Below are positions 1 through 11,543 of a DNA stretch of 64,000 bases, one piece after another. Under the pieces are notes generated by a model that had not been told where the DNA came from, did no database searches, and saw only the letters and a list, made by a program, of their open reading frames with translations. Location: positions 62,001 through 126,000 of the forward strand of contig JAKJXP020000022.1 in the NCBI GenBank assembly GCA_022225965.2, written 5' to 3'. The DNA comes from Diatrype stigma (lineage: Eukaryota; Ascomycota; Sordariomycetes; Xylariales; Diatrypaceae). A program made the translations under genes and the position numbers. The first letter of the stretch is position 1. Each line of letters opens with the position of its first letter.

Positions 1-224
1 CCAAACAGGACTAAGCTGGCTAGCACCAGCCACAATAACCCCGCCCCCTCGGCCCCTCAAGATTGCTATGGAAAATTTCCGTGAGTCAAATTGGTTAGCA
101 GGGAAGGAAGGCACCTGCAGTTAGGCGCTCATAAATTTTCTTCAAAGGTGCCATCGCAACCTTCTTTTCCTTCCTTCCCCCTCATCATTTCCACATCCCA
201 ACAGCACCAGATCTTCTAGCAATC

Positions 225-1855
225 ATGGCGCCTTTCGGAAAGATCTTCACCAAGGAGGTAAGAGCATTCATTCCATCCATCACGTCCATAAGAATCTACT
301 TGGAAATGCGACCATGAGTTGGTTTGTTCCTTGAGTTGAGCCTGAGACTGACCGTGCCCTCTTCGGAATCAACAGCGCAACCCCCGCACCACGGCCATCC
401 TCGCTGTTGCGAAGGCCAATGGTCTGGATCTCGACGTCGCCGAGGTTGACACCCTCAACCCGACCCCCGAGTTCCTGAAGGCGAGCCCTCTCTCCAAGGT
501 TCCCGCTTTCGTCGGTACCGATGGCTATGTCCTCACTGAGTGCATTGCCATTGCCATCTACAGTATGTCCCTCTTCGTGAACCTCTTCTTTTCTGCCTCG
601 CTCTCCACCCTGGTGCTCGTAGCCAGGGCATCATATATGATGACCTAGACGTATTCTATAACAGTTATCCCTATCTGAAACCTATGTGTTGATAACGCTT
701 CTACTTTCTGATTATTTACCTTGCAATCACCTTGCACATGCCATTCTGTTAGTAGACTCTTCCACTAACAACCTCTCTAGTCACCTCCCAGAACGAGAAG
801 ACCACCCTCCTCGGCAAGACCAAGCAAGAGTATGTCACAATCCATAAGATAATTTCAATGGCTCAGTATGGACCTGTCACTAACACGCGAATAGCTATGC
901 TTCTATCCTGAAGTGGCTGTCTTTCTTCAACAGCGAGGTTCTCCCCAAGCTTGGCGCTTGGTACCGCCCTCTCCTCGGATGGGACCCCTACAACAAGAAG
1001 ACCGTTGATGAGGCTGCCAAGGCTTCTGAGAAGGCTCTTTCCGTTGTTGAGGAGCACCTGCTCCACAACACTTACCTCGTTGGCGAGCGCATCACCCTTG
1101 CCGATCTCTTCGCCGCCAGCATCGCCTCTCGTGGCTTCCAGTTCTTCTTCGACCAGGAGTGGCGCTCCAAGCACCCCAACGTCGCCCGTTGGTACGAGAC
1201 TGTCTACAACCAGCCCATCTACGCCGACGTTGCCGCCCCCTTCGAGCTTCTGGCGAAGCCGGCGTTGACCAACACCCCGCCCAAGAAGGATGAGAAGCCC
1301 AAGAAGCAGGAGAAGCCCAAGGCTGCTGCTGCCCCCGCTGAGGAGGAGGAGCCTGCCCCTGCTCCTAAGCCTAAGCACCCTCTCGAATCCCTGCCCAAGT
1401 CTTCCTTCGCTCTGGATGACTGGAAGAGATATTTCTCCAACCACGAAGAGGACGAGTCCCTGAAGTGGTTCTGGGAGAACGTTCCGTTCACCGACTACTC
1501 CATCTGGAAGGTTGAGTACAAGTACAACGATGAGTTGACTTTGACTTTCATGTCCAACAACCTGATTGGTGGTTTCAACAACCGTCTTGAGGCTTCCCGC
1601 AAGTACCTCTTCGGCTCTGCTTCCGTCTACGGCGAGAACAACGACTCCATTATTGAGGGTGGTTTTGTCATCCGTGGCGAGGATTACCTACCCGTCTTCG
1701 ACGTTGCTCCCGACTACGAGAGCTACAGCTTCACCAAGCTCGACCCCACTAACCCTGATGACAAGGCTTTCATCGAGTCGATGTGGAAGTGGGACAAGCC
1801 TGTTGTCAAGGATGGCAAGGAGTACCCGCATGCCTCCGGCAAGGTCTTCAAATAA
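225..1855 (+). CDS. Translation elongation factor eEF1B gamma subunit
   Basis: Four exons, 225-257, 376-562, 781-829 and 895-1855, give 409 aa, the usual size for fungal eEF1B-gamma. The N-terminal half is a GST-like fold (NPRTTAILAVAKANG near residue 12, then the helical GST C-domain through LLAKPAL). A Lys/Pro/Ala/Glu-rich hinge follows (PKKDEKPKKQEKPKAA). The C-terminal domain is the conserved EF1G domain (LDDWKRYFSNHEED, WKWDKPVVKDGKEYPHASGKVFK). The protein scaffolds the eEF1B complex that recycles eEF1A-GTP in the cytosol. The start is chosen because the 11-codon first exon ends at a good GTAAGA donor and splices in frame to the GST domain. A pyrimidine-rich leader (about 155-215) precedes it, as in many highly expressed fungal genes. 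Fungal symbols vary (TEF3, TEF4, CAM1), so none is assigned. Confidence 0.95.
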
Positions 1856-3486
1856 GCTAGTGCGCATGTCAAACTGAACGAGATGATTATGTTAAGTCAC
1901 GTTGCTATGGAAAGCCAAAGCATACCAATACCCAAGTACGGGGAGATGAAGATTAATGAGTATGATGACGACCGGATGCGGTTAGGGATGGATGGGGTCT
2001 ATTATCATGACTGTTGCTATGTGTCCACGAGGTTACGGGAAAATGGAGGACGGTCTTGAGATGATGTGACCCCGGAACAAAAGATAGAACTGGCTCAGAC
2101 GCCACAATTTTCTATGTGTTCACCAACACAAAACAGTTCCGGTTTGCAGTTGTATGATGTGACCCAGTGACATGACTCCTTCAAACCTAGAATTCCCTAA
2201 AATTATGTAGTAGCCACGTCTGAGTAGACAAGGTGCTTCATAGGGACACAGAAGTTACATTAGGGTATTCGACACTGATAAATAAAATAGTTGGCCAAAT
2301 TTGGAACTACGATATTAACACGTTGGACATGTTCGTACATGGATATATTCGGTTGATAAGTCTTGCTTTTGCTTGTACAATGGCAAATTCGTCATACGTG
2401 GCCTCGTGAAACCCCGGTTGAAAATGTACAACACCTATTGGCCTTGATATCAGGATACAAAGGACGATAGCGGTGGGTGCTAACCCAACCTTCTACCCTC
2501 TTTATCCCCCAGTCTCTGCTTTCTTCGAATGACATAAGTAATGGCTCTTGTCGAGACAGGGAGAGGTGCCAGGTACAAATCCTACCGATGAGAGCAGCAC
2601 TGGTATGGGTTCTGTCATAATTACACGCTATATCGTTTGACAGACATCTGTCAACATTTCGTACGACTTTGAAACTCTATAAAAAAAGCTTCGAAGGGCA
2701 TAGGTGAAGCTAATAGGAAGGTTACGAGTAAGATTGATATACTAATTAGTAATTGACAACAGAGTTAAGTTTGCAATATTCCATCAACAACTAGGTACAA
2801 TTATCACCTATCGGATATTTCTCTTTCTCCCCCCTAACCTCCCCCCCCCCCCCCCCTTCTCTCCATACGTCTATTGCCAGTTTGGGTCACTATGAGAGAA
2901 ATGAGCTCTATAATTTTGATAGGCATGTCAAGTTCAATAAGACTACATACGCTTGAAACCACCCGGATTTCTTTACCGAAAGATCCCCAAGGACCCTGTT
3001 GCTGCTTTTTGTGTGTATACTGGGCTCGAAGGTTTCTTAGGGGGGGGGAGTTGGGGCATCGACTCTGGATATTGTAAAATTTCGAACTCTGAATCAGAAA
3101 ATCGTGCAAGCGCAGTGTCGGAAAGGCCAATGTGACTCGACAAAGAAGACTTGATTCGTACTAAGCGAACTGTATTCACCCCCTGAAACACCGAGCTGGA
3201 GCATCTTGCGAATAATTAGGAGATAGCGAAGGACCAAGACGGTATTCTATGGGAGAGCAGACACGATAAATGCGTCTCACGTCTCTCTGGATCTCTCGAA
3301 GTATAGTCATAGAACTCTGTCTCGTTTTCTGTTGAAGCTACACGAGATATCAGGCAAAATCCTCATCTTTTTTGTCAAACGCCGTCCTTCCATATATAGC
3401 TATCTATCCCCAAGACTTTCGTCGCTTTCGAACCATTCATATCACCCACCCTACACACACGCCACCACACATTCGTACGTCCCGAC
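1856..3486. other. Intergenic spacer
   Basis: No convincing gene is visible; all open frames are short and lack family features. It contains a C16 run at 2841-2856 and a G9 run near 3040-3050. The last 100 bp are CA-rich and probably form the 5' leader of the next gene. Confidence 0.6.
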
Positions 3487-4641
3487 ATGGTGAGAGTCAC
3501 CAGCTACGCCAGGGCGCTGACCCTGCTCCCGAACGGCCAGCTCCGGCTCTACAACATGGCCCTCGACACGGAACCGTTCAAGGCGGGCGTGACGACGACG
3601 CTCTTCATGGCGGGCGGGATGACGACGGACAACGACGGGATGAACATGGGCGGCCGGTCGCCGGACGCGCGGATGTGGGACTCGCAGTGCCGGTTCCCGA
3701 CGGCGGGGCTCCGGCTGGGGCTCAACCCGATCAAGCCGGGCGAGATCCTGAAGACGGAGATGGCGCAGCAGGGCCAGGTGCAGTTCCCGTGGACGCTGTT
3801 CTCGGGCAACGACGACGCCGTCTGCCTGTCGTGGACGGCCGTGACCTGGCCCGACCAGAGCGCGTACGTCTGGAGCGGCGACTGGGCCCGCGTCTGCCGC
3901 CGCCACTGGTACTACAGCGGCACGTTCCTGCAGGGCACCGACCGCAAGCCCGCCTGCCAGTGGATCGACCTCGACGGCGACACGCCCGAGACCGGCTTCT
4001 CGCTGCACTGGCCCTCCTTCACCATGGACCGGGAGAAGATGCCGACCGACAAGATCCACATCGAGCGCCTGCGCCAGACCATCTGCAACGGCGGCGCCTA
4101 CATGTCCCACAAGGAGTGGGATCCCCACACCGCCTCGTGCGACCCCCGGTGGGAGGAGACCGACATCTACAACGACACGCTGTGGAGGCCGGACGGTTCG
4201 AGGAATCCCGCGACCCTGCCCAAGCGGAAGGGCAAAAAGAAATGGACTGACGAGAATACCAAGGAAATCGGCGGCCATATGTCAAAGGGGTTCGGGTACC
4301 TGCCGCCCAAGCGCCCGCGACCGCAGCTGGCGCGGCGGAGCCGCCAGAAACACCTCTTCGACAGCGCGCTCGTCGTCACCGACGACCCGACCCACTCGGC
4401 CGAGGAGCTGTGCGACCATCCGGATTCCAGAGGGCCTAACCTCGTCAACATCCACGAGGGGAGGTACTGCCACATGGTCGACAAGAGCCTCTGGCCGACC
4501 TGCTCCGGCAACACCTCTACCAACTGCTTCGACAAGGACGCACGGGTGCTGATGGTAGAAGGGCTCCAGGAGAGGGGCATCCCATATGTTAATGTGATGG
4601 ATTGGACGGGAAACCTGAACGCTACTGCGCACATGGTTTGA
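3487..4641 (+). CDS. Unrecognised fungal protein, single exon, 384 aa
   Basis: One uninterrupted, strongly GC-rich frame of 384 codons. I do not recognise the family. It has 10 cysteines spread along the chain, many Trp (CLSWTAVTWPDQ, SGDWARVCRRHWYY), a basic segment around residues 240-285 (PKRKGKKKWTDE, PPKRPRPQLARRSRQ) and a polar C-terminus. No signal peptide or membrane span is evident at the N-terminus (MVRVTSYARALTLLPNGQ). The ATG is preceded by a CA-rich leader typical of fungal 5' UTRs. The marked GC contrast with the flanks and the long open frame support a real gene. The opposite strand is also open (3451-4278), but this looks like a by-product of high GC. An upstream exon cannot be excluded. 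Confidence 0.7.
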   Translation: MVRVTSYARALTLLPNGQLRLYNMALDTEPFKAGVTTTLFMAGGMTTDNDGMNMGGRSPDARMWDSQCRFPTAGLRLGLNPIKPGEILKTEMAQQGQVQFPWTLFSGNDDAVCLSWTAVTWPDQSAYVWSGDWARVCRRHWYYSGTFLQGTDRKPACQWIDLDGDTPETGFSLHWPSFTMDREKMPTDKIHIERLRQTICNGGAYMSHKEWDPHTASCDPRWEETDIYNDTLWRPDGSRNPATLPKRKGKKKWTDENTKEIGGHMSKGFGYLPPKRPRPQLARRSRQKHLFDSALVVTDDPTHSAEELCDHPDSRGPNLVNIHEGRYCHMVDKSLWPTCSGNTSTNCFDKDARVLMVEGLQERGIPYVNVMDWTGNLNATAHMV

Positions 4642-6472
4642 TAAAATAAAATACCGAAGAGAATGGTGAGGTCGGGGGACGTTGGTAACTTGGCAAAGCT
4701 GATTGGTCGGATTTCGGGGGTTCATGTTCCACACAGCCCCTATTTATTTTCATGTAAACGAGTTGGTATACAGGTAGGACTGGGTCTAGCAAATCGATAA
4801 TTAATTTCCGCCGTTCCTCCGCGTCTGCTGGACAATTATGTGATCATATCAGCGGTTTCGTTTGAAGCTGTAGCTATAATAGCATTAACCATTCAGCAAA
4901 GCACCATGAAGCCTGAAGATAATCTTCCAGCATCGTCGAGTTTTATCAGAGGATTATGTATTAGTGACAGTGACTACCTACCCGGAAGATCACACAATTA
5001 TTTGTCCAGCGTTAGATACGAATTCAACCAAGGGAGACGGACGGCTTGTTCGCCAGGGCATGTTGAACACTCCTGCAACAGTTACCGGTCAACATATGGG
5101 ACTTATTTAAGCTCGTTCCTGCTATGATCCGCGAAGGTTTGGGTCGTTCCGAGTCCGTTCCGTGAGTCCGCTACAATATCGCCGGATTCTCTACGAAGTT
5201 TGTATTATATGACACGTGTGATTTCTATCAGCAGGAGATCCAAACCGACAATCCGTATATCGTGTACTCTGTCCTATCGTGTCCTAGATACGGTGAATGA
5301 ATCTCGTAGGTGTCAATGTTATGGGGTGACAAGATATCCGATCAAGTATACTGTAAGTATGACCAACTTCATCAATATCTTTTACCCCCACCGGCCCCCG
5401 GGAACCCGGTTCAGAAGGAACGCTCTCGGCTCTCACTCACTACCTGCCTCTTCACTGGGATCTATAAGAAATGGTCTTTGATAGAGGGCAGCACGTTCTT
5501 CATGGCAAAACTATCTCGGGGTTAGCTTTTATTATCTATTTGCTTCAGTTCTCAACAACCTCTTGGGATATATAATCCCAGCAAGGAGAAAGTAGGCATG
5601 GGCGAGCCAGCGTGTGAGCCAGCGTCCACCGAGGAAAGAAAGATAGGGTTATATATATACATAGCTCAAGGCTCCCTCTTGGCCTCTGCATCACGGCACC
5701 GGCATATAAGCAATGTCTACCACACAGTTGATAGCCCTGCATTACCTAAATTAGATGGAGAGAAAAGTGTCTACTACGTGGTCTTGTATAACGGTAGTTA
5801 TGGAGGACTAGCAAGGAAGCAAGTTAGTGACTTGCTTACCCCCTCCCGGCATTAGTCTTGAGATACAAGGTAGCTGTCAAGTAGGTAGTGATACAGTTAG
5901 GAGAATTTGCCAGTCGACTATTGACAGCTACCAGGTTCAACCAAGATGTTATGTAGCGCCTGCTGTGCTCCGGACTACGGTCTATAGGATGCCGATCTTT
6001 ACCCCAGCAACACGGGGTCCGCTCATGGTTACAGAGAAGATGTTTTGCATCATTTCTCCCAGAGCTGCACTCACTGGGAAGACAGCTGGTTCTGTATCTC
6101 ATGATGAGAGTAGGGTGGAATGACCAGATATTCGAATTCGGCATCCAGTAACCCCCAACCCAGCTACCTAGGTAGTCACAACATTATTGAAGATGGCACG
6201 TCTATAATGGAAGCGAGAATACCCCTTATTTCATGGAATAAAAAACCTTGCGCTTTTGGTTGATGACAACACGATACAAAATCTACTTTGTCTATGCCAC
6301 CGTCGTCGGAAGTTTTACCCAATCGATCGATAGGTGGCTGACCCTGACTCAGGGAGGTTTGTGCACACGCAAAGAGAAGTTGGGTAGATAATAGGAGTAA
6401 AGCAAATCATCCAGTTCCTCATGAATTCATTACTACGGCGCCAGTCCGCATACATATGTATCTAGAAAAGAT
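4642..6472. other. Intergenic spacer
   Basis: AT-richer DNA with only short unrelated frames on both strands. It contains a CTACCTAGGTAG palindrome (6164-6175), one of a dispersed family in this window. No gene recognised. Confidence 0.55.
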
Positions 6473-7565
6473 CTAGAAGTCTACAAAGTCAGTCTCAAAT
6501 TCTCAAGTACGTCGTTATCATGTTTTCAGCAAGCATGTCCGAGGTCCGTCCCACTGATAGAACTTCCCATGTCTCTCCTTCTCCCTTATAAAGAAAACCG
6601 TATAAAGAATGGCAGAGAATATCGGGAGAGAGAAGGACAACCAAAATATTTTTCCAATAGGAAGATAAGAAAGAGAAAAAGGAACGACCTACCCAAAGTC
6701 ATGCTCATGCTGACGTCGGTGTTCTCGACCATCTTGGTGAACTCCTCGAAGCTGATCTTGCCATCCTTGTCGAGGTCGGCCTCCATGATGGTCTTGTCGA
6801 CGATCTGCTGCAGCTGCTGGTCCTTCAGGTTGCTGCCGACCATCATCTTGAGGACGATGAACAGCTCGCCGTTGCTGATGTACCCGTCCCGGTCGATGTC
6901 GTACACCTTGAAGGCGAACTGCAGCTTCTGCTCCTTATTGCCCTTGCTGCTGAACGCGCTCAGGCCCGACACGAACTCCTGGAAATCGACGTCGCCGCCG
7001 CCGTCCTCGTCGAAGATCGCTATCATCCTGCATTGTGGGGAAGGGGGCGTGGTATTGGGTCAGCGCGCGTTTCTCTCCATCCAATCCGACCTCTCTCCAG
7101 GCTCCGGGAGAGCCCCGAGAACTGCCACAGACACAGAAGGAGCACGATGTTCGGGGTTGCAGATAGACATCATAGGTAGAGGATGGGTGGGTGATGTACC
7201 TCGTGGCGAGCGGGTTTGACGATATTTGCGGTAAGCTTAAGAATTCATCGCGCTCGATTGTTCCGGAGTTGTCCTGTCGTGAGAAGCAGCGTTAGCGACT
7301 GATGCATTCGTATATATCCCCCAGATTGCCGCTAGCTTAGCAGACAAGAAGCCTTTCTCTTTCTCTCCCTCCTTACCTTATCCAGCTTCATAAACCTCTT
7401 GCGTATGCGGTCCACCTCATCTCGGTCGACTATTACACACCATGACGATTAGAACGCGATCGGACACAGGCAGGGGAGCTCGGTGTTCAACCAGGGCCAT
7501 GGTCATATCATACAGTTGGACCCTTCGACGATGTTGTCCAATACCGCGCTGGTGGTGTTCCCCAT
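6473..7565 (-). CDS. CNB1: Calcineurin regulatory subunit B
   Basis: Minus strand exons: 7514-7565, 7377-7429, 7200-7273, 6693-7027 and a proposed 8-nt last exon 6473-6480, giving 173 aa (the family is about 174). The protein is the Ca2+-binding regulatory subunit of the phosphatase calcineurin. The start [13 protein letters not shown] carries an N-myristoylation signal (Gly2). EF-hands are visible as [39 protein letters not shown] and [13 protein letters not shown]. All exon joins keep frame. The last coding block ends ...DVSMSMTL at a GTAGGT donor. A CTGAC branch site and a TAG acceptor then lead to Asp-Phe-stop. From memory the family usually ends Asp-Gln-Phe, so this last exon is the least certain part; the first four exons are secure. 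Confidence 0.93.
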
Positions 7566-9535
7566 CTTTCCTTTCTTCTACTGGCTTTCCCGGCTTGCGG
7601 GAGGGATTGCGGGGTGGCTAAGGACAGGATAGAGTTCGAGTTGGAAGAGGAGCTAACTAAGGTATCGCTCAGTCGAGCTATATTAAGGTCTTCGGGCAGC
7701 TGCTAGAAGGTCATAGGTAGAAAAGTGCGAGAAAAACAGGAGACGGGGCGGCTGGTCTTAAAAATTGCTGGGTATCAAACAGCAGAGTTGACGGAATCGA
7801 GAGGTGTAAGGCTGAACCTTGGGGTGGAATGTGAAGGAGTATAGTGGGGTGGCGCGGCGGGTTGGGGCGAGGCGGAAGCAGCCTAAGCTGGTACGTAGGT
7901 ACATACCTAGGTACATATGTACACACCTGCTGATATACATACATGTAGGTAGTAGTAAGGAGCAACCGCGAAGTGTAATACCTACTAACCTCCAACTAAT
8001 AGTACTGCGTAAACGGGGTGCCCAACCACTGCCTACATACGTGATAGTTAATCAACTATTACACTACAACAATCTACGATATTACGTATGGATGATGTAG
8101 CACAGAAGGATAGTCAAGCCACATGCAAGCCGATTCCAAGTGCCCACCTACCTAGTACATACCTCTATCACCTATGTAGTCCTTCCTGTCCCCTGCTGCA
8201 ACTTCATCGAATGGCAGAATGGGTGATGCTACTACTTGGTAATCTTGATAAGATAAAGAAAGGGCTGGACTCGATGCTCACGAATGAAAGCCAAATATCT
8301 GGGATACATCTGTAATTGAACGCGCTGTGCAGGTTATTGTCCTTGACCAGTCTGGTGATCAAGAGAAAGAAAAAGAAAAATGCTTTATGAAGCTGGCCAT
8401 GGTTATGCTCATCGCGAGGGTTGCTATCTACATACCTACCTGTCTAACCTACCTGTCTACTATTACGGTGTAACCAATTGCCCCTTTTCTCAATTCCTGG
8501 ATTGCGACTTCTAGAACATCGCAGTCCTGGTCCTGGGGTTGGACCTTTGTGGTTAGCGTCGAAGGAACTAGGAGGCCCGGAGGGATGATAGCGTAATGGA
8601 CTGTTGTTGGAGTGCATTGTGGTGGAAAGCAAGCGATGGTGAATGGCATTTCAGAGGGGAGATTGGGGCAATTGCCCCTCACATCCAATGCACCCATATG
8701 GATTGGTCCTTGCCGTCATCGCAGCTATTGCAGCCCTTCGCAGCTGGCTGCTCTCTCACATAGGTATCATGGCCAATGGAGATGCTCTACGAGTGCGAGA
8801 AGGTAGGCGCTAGGTAGTTCCCCTAAAGATAGTGTGTACAAGTAGGCAGTCTGGATGTCTGGGCAGAATAGGTGGGCAATCGACAACAATAAGGTGAAAG
8901 TGAAAGGGGCTGAAGGGGTGGTGCAACAGCCCATCGTCCATCCTAACCAGCTAGCCTAGCCACCAGCGCTAAACATGTGCGGTGTTGTGTTGTGTTTTGT
9001 GTGTGTTTGTGTGTCGTGTGTGTAGGACCAACCTGCCTGTAGTCTAGGTACTAGCAATTACATACATATCGTACTTAATAGTAGGCAGGCAGTAGGCAGG
9101 TAGTGTGGTAGTGTATGTAGGTATGTATGTACCTAATGTGTGTGTGCAGCAGGTGTGGTGTACGTGTTGACAACTTGACATTGTGTGTGGTTAGTACCTA
9201 CGCTGGTACGTAGCTACAGGTACGTGCGTGCCCAGTCTGGTAAGGACCAAGGGCCCCCCGTAGTGCCAGTCCCAGGTCTGTCTGCCCGCATCGGAAACCA
9301 GCGAACGAAAAATTTGCGCGCAGCCCAAACAAATCCAACGTCACCTCATCCCGACGACGAGACTTGAGCCATCAAAACGACCACCAAGACGCGGGAAAAT
9401 CAATCGAGAAATTCGATTTTTCATTGTCGCATGACTTGAATTATAGGGAACCCGAATTTTTTCGGGATTTTTCCCCTTGGTTAGCGACCTTTTCCCACCT
9501 AACCCGCCCCCCGACCGCTTTCTTACCCGCCCGCC
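7566..9535. other. Intergenic spacer, rich in TAGGTA/TACCTA repeats
   Basis: Nearly 2 kb without a recognisable gene. Many copies and near-copies of the half-sites TAGGTA, TACCTA and TACGTA occur, with a full TACCTAGGTA at 7904-7913 and clusters near 8425-8460 and 9040-9130. A (GT)-rich tract lies near 8980-9030. The last 150 bp probably hold the EPL1 promoter and leader. Confidence 0.55.
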
Positions 9536-11543
9536 ATGGCCACCCGGAAGGTGCGATACAAGAAGCTAAACACAAAAACTCTGCTGCCCGTCCTACGTGA
9601 AGACCAGATAGACCCCAACGAATATGAGTCTCTCACCACCGAGCAGCAAATCGCCACCGGTGTCGAGCAAGGAGAAGAAAATGTGAGTGCTATTGATTGA
9701 TTTCTTACCATTTGCTGTTTTTTTGTCCAGGTCACGTGCACCGCTATCACGTGACCCACCCACGATGCGGCCCTCGCCATGAGAGCCACGCCTGATATCA
9801 GACTGCCAACCATGGCTTGCTTGTCTTACCGTCAACACTTACCGTATATAACATAGATACTGACCATAATCCCCTGCACAGGAGTACCATCTACAAGCCG
9901 CCCTCAAGGGCGTTGGGGCGAGTACGGACAATGAGATTCCCGTACCGCCACCCCAGCCAAGTCAGATAAACTATGACGAGCTGTACCCCAAACCATACGT
10001 AGAGCCTCGCAACTACATCAAGTTCTCCGACACGGTCGAAGAGACTTTAGGTAGTCTCTACGACATGACCACGGAGGATGATGAGTACTTAAAAACTTAC
10101 AATTTCAAGAAGCCGGCCAGTGCTCAACTGACGGAAGAGCTCTTTGAGCGCATAATGGAGGTGTTCGAGGACACGGCCGCAGAACAAGCCCCCTTTGCTG
10201 CAGTCGATAACACAGTGGTCCCATACGAGACCATGGCCCAGGCCCTGGTTCATGTGCTGCCCCCTAAGAAGTTGCAGACTCATGGGAAACCCATATACGA
10301 GTACTGGAAAGCCAGAAGGCAGACGGCGGGCAACAAGCCATTGCAGCCCTCGCTCAAGTTTGAGACGCATCAGGAGCATGATGACATGGACCCCTATGTC
10401 TGCTTCAGGAGGCGTGAAGTCCGCCAGACCAGGAAAACGAGGGCTCGCGATGTGCAAGTAGCCGACAAGCTCAAGAAGTTGCGGAGAGAGTTAGAAGATG
10501 GGCGTCAGTTAGTAGTCTTCTCAAATCAACGAGAAATTATGAAGAGGGACCTCCTCAATGCCGATATGGTTGTCTTCGAGAAACGAGCTCGGTTGAAGGA
10601 GATGAAGATTCGTCTCAATATCAAAACGGACGACGATGATCTCATCACCAGCAAACCGCAGAAACGGCCAAGGGCAGAGGCGACACAACCACGTGTTCCT
10701 CACCCACAAGTCCGCACTGTTGTACGCCCCGAAGGCAAAGCTGCAGATGGCGTGGATCTCACGCTCCTCTCTGACAAGAAAGCCGAGAGGGAGAGGGAGC
10801 TGCGCGCCGAGATCGAAACCAAGATCATGCAGCATAGGAGATGGAACCACAACCACGTTGATCTGACGCCGGGCCCTCTACCGCCGGCGAACAAAGTGCA
10901 GGCACCTAGCTTCCGGCCCGCAAAGACGCAACAATTGATGACACCACCAGCCTCATCGGCATCGGAATCCTTAGAAACCAATGAGGCCGTAAAACAGACC
11001 GACCAAACGGAAGTTGTTCCTCTGGGTGCAGTAGATGGCTATGACGAGGACTCCGATCAAGCTGAGACGTACAAGTGGCGTAGGCGGGTCGGCAGAAACA
11101 ACCGGCAGTGGTTGGATCGACGTCCAGTGCGGACAGGCCTGAAGAGTCCGCCCCACGAACCCGATTCCACCCAATCTGATCGGTGGAAGTATGACCAGGA
11201 TTCAGAAGATGAAGACAGCCCCCCTGTGTATGAGGTTGACGAGTTCAGCCAAGAGCAGATGAGGTACAGAGCCATGATGATTCCGTATCCCATATCATTT
11301 TATGCCCGGCGGATAGATGCTGGTGCGCATTCCAACGGGAGCCATCCGAATCGGCCAGCTCTCCCCTTGCCTCAGACGCATTTGGCAGCGCACCCCTCTC
11401 AAGTCCATTCGCAGATCCAACCGCCGCAGGCTCCAACCCCTCATGTTCAGGCTTCCCCGGTTCCAGCTCCTCAAGTTCATGCCGCTCAGGTTGCAGGCCA
11501 GATACCCCCTCAGTCCCAACAACCAGTGCAGCCATCGGCTTAG
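9536..11543 (+). CDS. EPL1: Enhancer of polycomb-like protein, NuA4 subunit
   Basis: Two exons, 9536-9682 and 9882-11543, encode 602 aa. The N-terminus MATRKVRYKKLNTKTLLPV and the following EPcA block (GVEQGEENEYHLQAAL, DELYPKPYVEPRNYIKFSD, YDMTTEDDEYL) are the EPL1 signature. The domain continues through DPYVCFRRREVRQTRKTRARD and a long basic/coiled segment (residues about 250-330). The C-terminal third is Pro/Gln-rich and disordered (PQVHAAQVAGQIPPQSQQ). EPL1 tethers the Esa1 acetyltransferase module (piccolo NuA4) to nucleosomes. The start is fixed by the conserved first residues. The 199-bp intron interrupts after Asn49 and carries a pair of inverted CACGTG boxes. Confidence 0.95.
9732..9755. 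promoter_or_regulatory. Inverted pair of CACGTG E-boxes inside EPL1 intron 1
   Basis: CACGTG is present at 9733-9738 and 9748-9753. With the flanking bases they form perfect 9-bp arms (GGTCACGTG / CACGTGACC) separated by 9 nt. TCACGTGA-like sites are bound by bHLH factors such as Cbf1 or SREBP homologues. Function here is inference. Confidence 0.45.

Noticed and set aside
3372..4278. Alternative frames across the 3487-4641 gene
   Set aside because: Highly repetitive Arg/Pro/Gly composition; the 384-codon frame has balanced composition and is longest.
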